Source of the DNA: Bacteroidales bacterium
Lineage (GTDB): Bacteria; Bacteroidota; Bacteroidia; Bacteroidales; DTU049
Length of the DNA stretch: 12,366 nt
Direction: 5' to 3'
Assembly (NCBI GenBank): GCA_030017935.1
Contig: JASEGF010000042.1
Span: forward strand, 1-12,366
This document shows positions 1-5,617 of the stretch, one piece after another. Each line of letters starts with the position of its first letter. Position 1 is the stretch's first letter. The notes beneath the pieces were generated by a model. That model was given only the letters and a program-made list of their open reading frames with translations, made no database searches and was not told the origin of the DNA. The position numbers and the translations under genes were made by a program.

Positions 1-723
1 TTCTTCCCAGCTGCTGCCTGCTATGTATACAAAACGATTATTAATAAAATTTTCTATTTGTGGAAAATAAACGGGATTATTAGCTATCTCATAAACTCTA
101 TCAAATCTAGTGTCTCCACAAACAGTTACATTTAATATCAGATATTTTTCCAGTAAAAATTTTGAAATATTATTTTGAACAAAAATGTGATCAAAATATT
201 TAAGGTATCGTCTCATATACATCCCATACCACTTAAAAAAGTATTGATTAGGCCTAAAATTAGCTGATATTAATATGGTAGGTATATGATGTTTTTTCAA
301 ATAATACAAATAATTAAACCAGAAATCATATTTGACAAAAATAGCTAATTCAGGTAAAAAAGCTGATATGAATCTTTTGATATTTTTAGGAACGTCTAAT
401 GGTAAATATAAAACCATATCTACATTAGGATAATCTTTCCTAATTTCATAACCTGAAGGTGAAAAAAATGTTAATAAAATTTTATGATTTGAATATTTAA
501 TGTTCAATTGATCTATAACAGGCCTTGCTTGCTCAAACTCACCTAATGATGATACATGTATCCAAATCCATCTATCTGATGGAGATAATTTAGTATAGAT
601 ATCCTTTTGTGCCTTTCTACCTTTAGTCCATAATTTCGCTTTTTTATGGCCAAAGATAGCTACAACATTAATAATAAAACCATAGATATAAATGCCAATT
701 GTATAAAAAAACCTAATTAACAT
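1..723 (-). CDS. waaA: 3-deoxy-D-manno-octulosonic acid (Kdo) transferase, N-terminal part (cut by window edge)
   Basis: This gene reads on the minus strand from ATG at 723 and is still open at base 1, giving 241 codons of a protein usually about 400-430 residues long. WaaA/KdtA transfers Kdo from CMP-Kdo to the lipid A precursor at the inner face of the cytoplasmic membrane. Visible support: a hydrophobic N-terminal anchor (about residues 1-25), then WIHVSSLGEFEQARP at about 54-68, the conserved region carrying the family's catalytic glutamate (E62 here). FSPSGYE (87-93), KYDFWFNYL (131-139), ISANFRP (152-158) and GDTRFDRV (203-210) follow, all typical of the N-terminal glycosyltransferase half. 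The second, nucleotide-sugar-binding half lies outside the window. It has its own promoter candidate just upstream (742-773) and is separated from dxs by the 661-bp repeat region, so it is probably transcribed on its own. Family assignment is confident. Confidence 0.93.
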   Translation of the reverse strand, partial: MLIRFFYTIGIYIYGFIINVVAIFGHKKAKLWTKGRKAQKDIYTKLSPSDRWIWIHVSSLGEFEQARPVIDQLNIKYSNHKILLTFFSPSGYEIRKDYPNVDMVLYLPLDVPKNIKRFISAFLPELAIFVKYDFWFNYLYYLKKHHIPTILISANFRPNQYFFKWYGMYMRRYLKYFDHIFVQNNISKFLLEKYLILNVTVCGDTRFDRVYEIANNPVYFPQIENFINNRFVYIAGSSWEE

Positions 724-741
724 CTTCAATTATAATTATTG

Positions 742-773
742 CAAAAATAATTGTAATATTTCTTTTAAACAAA
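742..773 (-). promoter_or_regulatory. Bacteroidota-type promoter for waaA
   Basis: On the minus strand, TTTG (770-773) is followed after 20 bases by TATTTTTG (742-749), a perfect match to the TAnnTTTG -7 element of Bacteroidota sigma factor. Transcription would start a few bases downstream and give a leader of roughly 10-15 nt before the ATG at 723. There is no Shine-Dalgarno sequence, as is common in this phylum. Confidence 0.6.
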
Positions 774-832
774 TTATATTTTTATTAAATATAAGTGGTT
801 CTATAAAGTTTGTTGTGAGTAATTTATTTTAC

Positions 833-870
833 CACAAAGAGCACCAAGATATTACACAAAGTTCACAAAG
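833..870 (+). repeat. CACAAAG heptamer array
   Basis: CACAAAG occurs at 833, 855 and 864, with a one-mismatch copy CACCAAG at 842. Spacing is 9-13-9, so the array is two copies of a 22-bp unit. Motifs of this kind recur between genes in many bacterial genomes; the role is unknown. Confidence 0.75.
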
Positions 871-882
871 AGTAGACTATTA

Positions 883-904
883 ACCCTGACCTTTAGGTCA
901 GGGT
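883..904. repeat. Perfect palindrome centred on CTTTAG
   Basis: ACCCTGACCT (883-892) and AGGTCAGGGT (895-904) are exact reverse complements around a TT centre. As RNA or single-stranded DNA it could fold into a GC-containing hairpin on either strand. There is no following T-run, so it is not a typical intrinsic terminator. It resembles REP-like palindromes. Confidence 0.75.
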
Positions 905-923
905 ATGACATAAAAAGAGCTAT

Positions 924-935
924 GGGCTTTAGCCC
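924..935. repeat. Second small palindrome with the same CTTTAG centre
   Basis: GGGCT (924-928) and AGCCC (931-935) pair around TT. The central CTTTAG is shared with the palindrome 20 bp to the left, which suggests the two belong to one repeat type rather than being chance hairpins. Confidence 0.6.
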
Positions 936-1064
936 TGAAAAACATCAGAACCGAAGATTCCCAGATGATTATCCCAAAAACGCTTGATAGGCGATGATTT
1001 TATAAATAAAACAAACAAGAATAATTGCTTAAATGTTATAAATGTAGTTTAAACATTTTACTTC

Positions 1065-1092
1065 AACTTTTAAACTCATCAACTTATTAACC
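1065..1092 (+). repeat. AACT octamer tandem array, copy 1
   Basis: AACT recurs at exactly 8-bp steps at 1065, 1073 and 1081, with AACC at 1089. The other four bases of each unit vary. The same periodicity returns at 1172-1199 and 1259-1270. Confidence 0.65.
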
Positions 1093-1102
1093 TTGATTTT
1101 TT

Positions 1103-1130
1103 ATTTGTACTCATTTGTGTTCATTTGTGG
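1103..1130 (+). repeat. ATTTGT array with 10-bp period
   Basis: ATTTGT occurs at 1103, 1113 and 1123, an exact 10-bp period (near one helical turn). Read on the minus strand it contains CACAAAT units resembling the CACAAAG units at 833-870, so the two arrays face each other in inverted orientation. Confidence 0.65.
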
Positions 1131-1171
1131 ATTAAAAACAACAGCTAACTAACATTTAACTTAACTCTCTA

Positions 1172-1199
1172 AACTTTTCAACTAATCAACTCCTCAACT
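1172..1199 (+). repeat. AACT octamer tandem array, copy 2
   Basis: AACT is present at 1172, 1180, 1188 and 1196, again at exact 8-bp steps; the units fit AACTNNTC. The last two units reappear at 1259 and 1267. Confidence 0.7.
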
Positions 1200-1326
1200 T
1201 CATCACCCATCACCTCTCTCCCACTCACCTCGTCTCATAGTCACCTAGTCTCCCTATCAACTCCTCAACTCTATCACTAATCACTAAGCACCTTTCTCCC
1301 CCTCACCCCGTCTCCGTCTCCGCCTC
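1185..1326 (+). repeat. Diverged tandem duplication of about 71 bp
   Basis: The 15-mer ATCAACTCCTCAACT is exact at 1185-1199 and 1256-1270, offset by 71 bp. The sequence after each copy is similar but diverged (ATCAC repeats, then CTCTCCC and GTCTC runs), suggesting an old duplication that has drifted by slippage. The right boundary is approximate. Confidence 0.55.
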
Positions 1327-1343
1327 ACCCAGCCACCCAGTCT

Positions 1344-1377
1344 CCCCTTCTCCCCGTCTCCATTTCTCCCCATCCCC
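1344..1377 (-). other. Potential G-quadruplex motif just after the dxs stop
   Basis: The minus strand has four GGGG runs (plus-strand C runs at 1344-1347, 1352-1355, 1368-1371 and 1374-1377), with loops of 2, 12 and 4 nt. The pattern allows a four-tetrad quadruplex, although the 12-nt loop is long. It would lie 8-41 nt downstream of the dxs stop codon, in the 3' part of the transcript. Whether it folds is unknown. Confidence 0.4.
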
Positions 1378-1384
1378 TACTTCC

Positions 1385-3274
1385 TTAAATCTCTCTAAAT
1401 GCTTGCTGTATTGTTTTTAGAATATTTTCTTTATCATATTTAAGCATATGCTTTAGCTCATCTACACTACCATGCTCTACAAATTGGTCTGGTATTCCTA
1501 AGCTAATTTGTTTACTATAAATTTTATTTTGTATCAAAAAATGTGATATAGTTGCTGACAACCCATATAATGTGCCATCCTCAATAGTTATAATTATATC
1601 ATGTTTATTACATAACTCTACTAATGTTTCAGTATCTAGTGGCTTTAGAAAGCGAAGGTTCACATGAGAGGGATTTATACCTAGTTTTTCAAACTCTGGA
1701 TATAGTTCTAATACGTCATTACCTGGTTTACCAATAGATATAACAAGTACTTTTTCTCCTTCTTTTAGAATATTAGCTTTACCGATGGGTAAAAGCTCCA
1801 TAGGCAGATTGCAATCAAAATATTCTGCATTAGCCTTAGGATATCTAATAGCGAAAGGACCTTTTTGATAATTATATGCAGTAAACATCAGATTCCTCAG
1901 TTCTCTACAATCTATGGGAGCACTTATTACCATATTGGGAATTAAATTTAAATAAGCTAAATCTAAAATCCCTTGATGTGTTTTGCCATCCTCACCTACT
2001 AAACCACCTCTATCTATACCAAAAATTACAGGTAAATTTTGTAGTGCTACATCATGAATTATTTGATCATAAGCTCTTTGCAAAAAAGTAGAGTAAATAG
2101 TAGTGAACGGTATCAATCCTTGTGCGGCTAATCCAGCAGAAAAAGTAACTGCATGTTCTTCAGCTATTCCCACATCAAAAACTCTATCTGGATATTTAGC
2201 ATACATAATATCTAATGAAGAGCTAGATACCATTGCTGGTGTAACAGCAACAATTCTTTTATCTTTATCTGCTAATTCTAGAAGTGTTCTTCCATAAACA
2301 TCTTGATATCTAATAGGGCAATTTTCTTTATTTGTATTCCTAATTATTTCACCTGTTTCTGGATCAAATTTGCCAGGATTATGGAATATTACAGTATTTT
2401 TCTCGGCTGGTGGATATCCTTTCCCTTTTTGAGTTAAAACATGTAATATCTTAGGGCCAGGTATGTTTTTTAAATTATTCAATATATCAATCAATTGCTT
2501 TAAATCATGGCCATTTATTGGACCGAAATATCTAAGATTAAAGGACTCAAAAAAATTAGAATGTTTAAATATGCTATTTTTAATTATTGAATTAGTTTTA
2601 TTAATAATATTTCGTAAAAAAGTCTCTTTAAATTGTTCGTAAGCAGTATTTTTTAACTGGTTATATGATTTAGAAGCTATTAGATGGGTGAAATAGTTTT
2701 TTAATGCTCCCGTAGCTTTATCTATTGATATATTATTATCATTGTAAATTATCAAAATGTTTGCATTAGTATCACCAGCGTGATTCATAGCTTCATAAGC
2801 CATACCACCAGTCATACTACCATCACCGATAACTGCTATAAAATTATTTTTGCTATTTGGATTTAAAGTTTTGTCTGCAATAGCCATGCCTAGAGCTGCT
2901 GATATGCTAGTACTAGCATGCCCTGTACCGAAAGCATCGTGAATACTTTCATCTCTACTTGGGAACCCACTTATACCTTTAAATTTTCGGATAGTTCTAA
3001 ATGTTTCTCTTCGTCCAGTTAATATTTTATGAGGATAAGATTGATGTCCTACATCCCAAATAATTTTATCTGTTGGACTATTAAATACATAATGAAGAGC
3101 TATAGTGAGCTCTACGACACCTAGATTTGCTCCCACATGACCAGGAGTATTACACATCACTTCTATTATATATTCTCTGATTTCTTGTGCTACTACTTTT
3201 AGCTCCTCTAAAGAATATTTTTTCAAATCCTCGGGGCCATTAATTTTATCCAAATGTGGATACTCTATCATCAT
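1385..3274 (-). CDS. dxs: 1-deoxy-D-xylulose-5-phosphate synthase
   Basis: Dxs is a cytoplasmic, thiamine-diphosphate-dependent enzyme. It condenses pyruvate with glyceraldehyde 3-phosphate to make DXP, the first step of the MEP isoprenoid pathway, which also feeds thiamine and pyridoxal synthesis. Counting from ATG at 3274 the protein has 629 residues, a normal length. Visible features: GHVG with the active-site histidine (H46), DVGHQSYPHK (74-83), the ThDP/Mg motif GDGSMTGG with downstream NDNN (150-181), YFGPINGHD (249-257), and GIAEEHA with the catalytic glutamate (E372). RGGLVGEDGKTHQG and the C-terminal transketolase domain follow. The frame extends to a TTG at 3289, but that codon overlaps the -7 element at 3287-3294. 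ATG at 3274 or the adjacent ATG at 3271 is therefore preferred. No sign of disruption is seen. Confidence 0.96.
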   Translation of the reverse strand: MMIEYPHLDKINGPEDLKKYSLEELKVVAQEIREYIIEVMCNTPGHVGANLGVVELTIALHYVFNSPTDKIIWDVGHQSYPHKILTGRRETFRTIRKFKGISGFPSRDESIHDAFGTGHASTSISAALGMAIADKTLNPNSKNNFIAVIGDGSMTGGMAYEAMNHAGDTNANILIIYNDNNISIDKATGALKNYFTHLIASKSYNQLKNTAYEQFKETFLRNIINKTNSIIKNSIFKHSNFFESFNLRYFGPINGHDLKQLIDILNNLKNIPGPKILHVLTQKGKGYPPAEKNTVIFHNPGKFDPETGEIIRNTNKENCPIRYQDVYGRTLLELADKDKRIVAVTPAMVSSSSLDIMYAKYPDRVFDVGIAEEHAVTFSAGLAAQGLIPFTTIYSTFLQRAYDQIIHDVALQNLPVIFGIDRGGLVGEDGKTHQGILDLAYLNLIPNMVISAPIDCRELRNLMFTAYNYQKGPFAIRYPKANAEYFDCNLPMELLPIGKANILKEGEKVLVISIGKPGNDVLELYPEFEKLGINPSHVNLRFLKPLDTETLVELCNKHDIIITIEDGTLYGLSATISHFLIQNKIYSKQISLGIPDQFVEHGSVDELKHMLKYDKENILKTIQQAFREI

Positions 3275-3286
3275 TTTTAATTTATA

Positions 3287-3294
3287 CAAAATTA
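3287..3294 (-). promoter_or_regulatory. -7 promoter element for dxs
   Basis: TAATTTTG on the minus strand matches TAnnTTTG exactly. The expected start point lies a few bases downstream, leaving a very short leader before ATG 3274/3271. The only TTTG upstream is 12 bases away (3307-3310), too close for the usual spacing, so the -33 part is weak. Confidence 0.45.
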
Positions 3295-3452
3295 TTTATA
3301 ATTTTTCAAATAAAATCCGATATGATATATATTTTAGTATTAAAATATATAATCAAAATTATCTGTAGTTACGTGAGGATCTTGTTTTTAGTATTTAAGT
3401 GTAAAAATTATTCTATTTGCTAATTTTAAATTCAATGAGTGTAATTTTAATA

Positions 3453-3481
3453 TTTGTACATTCAATTTTTATGTATTTTTG
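3453..3481 (+). promoter_or_regulatory. Promoter for the acyl-CoA synthetase gene
   Basis: TTTG (3453-3456) is followed after 17 bases by TATTTTTG (3474-3481), a perfect TAnnTTTG element. The ATG is at 3498, giving a leader of about 10 nt. Together with the minus-strand element at 3287-3294 it makes 3275-3497 a divergent promoter region. Confidence 0.55.
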
Positions 3482-3497
3482 CTAAAAATTATATTTT

Positions 3498-5555
3498 ATG
3501 ATTAGACAAGAATTAATAAATCCTAAAAGTATTGTCGTAGTAGGAGCATCTAATAATGTACAAAAACCAGGTGGTAAAATTCTAAAAAATATAATAGATC
3601 ACAAATATCATGGGCAACTATTTGTGGTTAATCCTAGTACAGAGATTGTGCAAGGAATTAAATCTTATCCATCTGTAGATGATTTACCAGATAAAATCGA
3701 TTTAGCTATTTTGGCTATTGCTTCGCATTTATGTCCTGATGCTGTAGATACTCTAGCTCATAAAAAAGGAGTGAAAGCTTTTATAATTATTTCAGCTGGG
3801 TTCGGAGAAGAAAGTAAAGAAGGGGCAATGTTAGAACAGAGAATCGTTGATACTATAAACTCTGTAAATGGTAGTTTAATAGGACCTAATTGTACGGGAG
3901 TTTTCAATACTAATTATGCAGGTATTTTTACTACACCTATTCCAGAGCCGAATCCTCATGGTTGTGATTTTATTACTGCTAGTGGTGCTACAGGTGTTTT
4001 TATAGTAGATCTATCCATAACAAGAGGGTTGAATTTTTCTAGTATTTATTCAGTAGGTAATAGTGCACAATTAGGCGTAGAAGACATTTTAGAATATATG
4101 GATGAGACTTTTGATCCATTAACAAGTTCAAAAGTTAAATTGTTGTACATGGAGAATGTGAAAAAGCCACAAAAACTCCTTAAACATGCTCAATCATTAA
4201 TATCAAAAGGATGTAAAATAGCTGCTATTAAAGCAGGTTATTCTGAGGCTGGTTCTAGGGCTGCTGCTTCTCATACTGGTGCAATGATAACTGCTGATAT
4301 AGGTGTTGATGCATTATTTAAAAAAGCAGGTATCGTACGTTGCTATGGTAGAGATGATCTGGTAACAGTGGCTTCTATATTTATGCATAAAGAATTAACA
4401 GGTAAACGTCTAGCTATCATCACTCATGCTGGTGGTCCTGCTGTAATGCTTACAGATGCTTTATCTCATAGCGATTTAGAAATACCTGCTATCAAAGGGG
4501 AAAAAGCTAAAGCGCTCCTTTCATACCTTTTCCCAGGTTCATCTGTAAATAATCCTATAGACTTTTTGGCTACTGGTACAGCTGAGCAATTAGGTATTAT
4601 ATTAGATTATTGTGAAAATGAATTTGATGATATTGATGGTATGGTTGTAATATTCGGTACTCCAGGGTTATTCCCTATTTTCGACGTCTATAATGTTTTA
4701 CACGAAAAAATGTTAACTTGTCAAAAGCCTATCTATCCTATTCTACCCTGCGAAATTGAAGTTGGTGAAGAAGTGAAAGATTTTATTTCGAAAGGACATG
4801 TTCGTTTTCCTGATGAAGTACTTTTTGCTAGAGGTTTAATTTCTGTTTTTAATACACCTAAACCACAGTTAAACATTGCTTTACCTGAAGTTGATAAAAA
4901 TACTATTCGTAATATTATTAATAATAGCAATAATGGATTTTTGCCTCCTGCTATGGTGTCTCAACTCTTGGATGCAGCAGGTATCCCTAGAGCTAAAGAA
5001 ATCGTTGTAAGTAATATTCAAGAAATAGATAATGCTTTGAGAGAAATCTCTTATCCTTTAGTAATGAAAGTGGTAGGTCCCGTACATAAGACAGATGTAG
5101 GTGGTGTCGTTTTAAATGTAGAAACTAAAGAGCAGCTATTGAGTGAATTTGAAAGATTAATGAAAATCCAAGATGCTAAGGGTGTTCTTTTACAACCCAT
5201 GATTAGTGGATTAGAATTATTTATTGGTGGCAAAAAGGAAGGTGATTTCGGACATATAGTCACTGCTGGGTTAGGTGGTATATTTGTAGAAGTTCTTAAA
5301 GATATACAAACTGCTCTATCACCTATTACATTTGATGAAGCTTTGACAATGATACATAATTTGAAAGGTTATAAACTAATAAAAGGTGTTAGAGGTAGTA
5401 AAGGAGTAGATGAGAATGTTTTTGCAAATATTATACAACGTGTAAGTGCTCTAATGACGATAGCTCCTGAAATTGCTGAAATGGATATAAATCCTTTATT
5501 GGGCAATGGCTCTAATATAATAGCAGTGGATGCTAGAATAAATATTATTAAATAA
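3498..5555 (+). CDS. ADP-forming acetyl/acyl-CoA synthetase, fused alpha-beta subunits
   Basis: Enzymes of this family (ACD; NDP-forming acyl-CoA synthetases related to succinyl-CoA synthetase) convert an acyl-CoA plus ADP and phosphate to the free acid, CoA and ATP. They act in the cytoplasm, usually making ATP at the end of fermentation. Domain order in the 685 residues: an N-terminal CoA-binding Rossmann domain (about 5-130, with VVVGAS at 13-18 and GPNCTG at 129-134), and succinyl-CoA-ligase-like domains (about 150-450) including ASHTGAM with the histidine expected to be phosphorylated (H259). An ATP-grasp domain (about 470-685) follows, with YPLVMKVVGPVHKTDVGGV carrying the second conserved histidine (H530) and EMDINPLL near the end. 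Both phospho-relay histidines are present, so it should be active. Acyl substrate preference (acetyl, propionyl, branched or aryl) cannot be read from sequence. It is a single-gene unit with its own promoter and a possible terminator at the stop codon. Confidence 0.92.
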   Translation: MIRQELINPKSIVVVGASNNVQKPGGKILKNIIDHKYHGQLFVVNPSTEIVQGIKSYPSVDDLPDKIDLAILAIASHLCPDAVDTLAHKKGVKAFIIISAGFGEESKEGAMLEQRIVDTINSVNGSLIGPNCTGVFNTNYAGIFTTPIPEPNPHGCDFITASGATGVFIVDLSITRGLNFSSIYSVGNSAQLGVEDILEYMDETFDPLTSSKVKLLYMENVKKPQKLLKHAQSLISKGCKIAAIKAGYSEAGSRAAASHTGAMITADIGVDALFKKAGIVRCYGRDDLVTVASIFMHKELTGKRLAIITHAGGPAVMLTDALSHSDLEIPAIKGEKAKALLSYLFPGSSVNNPIDFLATGTAEQLGIILDYCENEFDDIDGMVVIFGTPGLFPIFDVYNVLHEKMLTCQKPIYPILPCEIEVGEEVKDFISKGHVRFPDEVLFARGLISVFNTPKPQLNIALPEVDKNTIRNIINNSNNGFLPPAMVSQLLDAAGIPRAKEIVVSNIQEIDNALREISYPLVMKVVGPVHKTDVGGVVLNVETKEQLLSEFERLMKIQDAKGVLLQPMISGLELFIGGKKEGDFGHIVTAGLGGIFVEVLKDIQTALSPITFDEALTMIHNLKGYKLIKGVRGSKGVDENVFANIIQRVSALMTIAPEIAEMDINPLLGNGSNIIAVDARINIIK

Positions 5556-5570
5556 TAATATTGTTTTTTT
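5541..5570 (+). terminator. Possible AT-only intrinsic terminator overlapping a stop codon
   Basis: AATATTATTA (5541-5550) and TAATAATATT (5553-5562) are perfect reverse complements with a 2-nt centre, followed by G and seven T. The left arm is the last codons of the acyl-CoA synthetase gene and the TAA stop opens the right arm. The stem has no G-C pair, so termination strength is doubtful. Confidence 0.35.
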
Positions 5571-5591
5571 CTCATTAAGATTTTTTTTATT

Positions 5592-5599
5592 TATTTTTG
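5592..5599 (+). promoter_or_regulatory. -7 promoter element for the receptor-lipoprotein operon
   Basis: TATTTTTG matches TAnnTTTG exactly and lies 18 bases before the ATG at 5618. No TTTG is found at the usual distance upstream, where a T-rich run sits instead. The -33 half is therefore weak or absent. Confidence 0.45.
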
Positions 5600-5617
5600 C
5601 ATAATTAATTCAGTTTT

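Larger units (their letters stand above)
724..1384. other. 661-bp non-coding region made of a repeat mosaic
   Basis: No open frame with protein-like character was found here on either strand. From left to right it holds the waaA promoter (742-773), a CACAAAG array (833-870), two small CTTTAG-centred palindromes (883-904 and 924-935), an AACT octamer array (1065-1092), an ATTTGT array (1103-1130), a second AACT array (1172-1199), and a C/T-rich tract to the dxs stop codon. The composition is unlike the neighbouring genes. Repeats of these kinds are familiar as intergenic spacer sequence in Bacteroidota, but their function is unknown. Confidence 0.75.
1141..1384 (+). other. C/T-rich, G-poor strand-asymmetric tract downstream of dxs
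   Basis: By hand count the plus strand has 11 G in 1141-1380, while C and T dominate, especially in 1201-1380. Read in the dxs direction this is a purine-rich transcript end (GGAGAC / GGGGAGA-type repeats). Read on the plus strand it would be a C-rich, unstructured RNA of the kind bound by Rho; that is inference only. It starts directly after the dxs stop codon and no conventional hairpin terminator for dxs is visible. Confidence 0.6.

Noticed and set aside
883..904. Intrinsic terminator for transcription toward or away from waaA
   Set aside because: The hairpin is perfect but no T-run follows on either strand, and a matching CTTTAG palindrome nearby fits a repeat family better.
724..1384. 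A degraded gene or a CRISPR array in the repeat region
   Set aside because: No residual reading frame was seen, and the repeats are 7-10 bp units with short variable gaps, not 25-40 bp repeats with uniform unique spacers.
2103..2297. 64-codon plus-strand open frame inside dxs
   Set aside because: It lies fully antisense to a strongly conserved part of dxs, has no promoter or recognisable domain, and its codons mirror the dxs frame.
3290..3497. Riboswitch or leader RNA between dxs and the acyl-CoA synthetase
   Set aside because: Promoter positions leave leaders of only about 10-15 nt on both sides, and the region is AT-rich without any stable paired structure or thiamine-box motif.
4733..5575. 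Three minus-strand open frames (4733-4930, 5051-5263, 5369-5575) within the acyl-CoA synthetase gene
   Set aside because: They are antisense shadows of the ATP-grasp half of the gene, with no family features or start signals.
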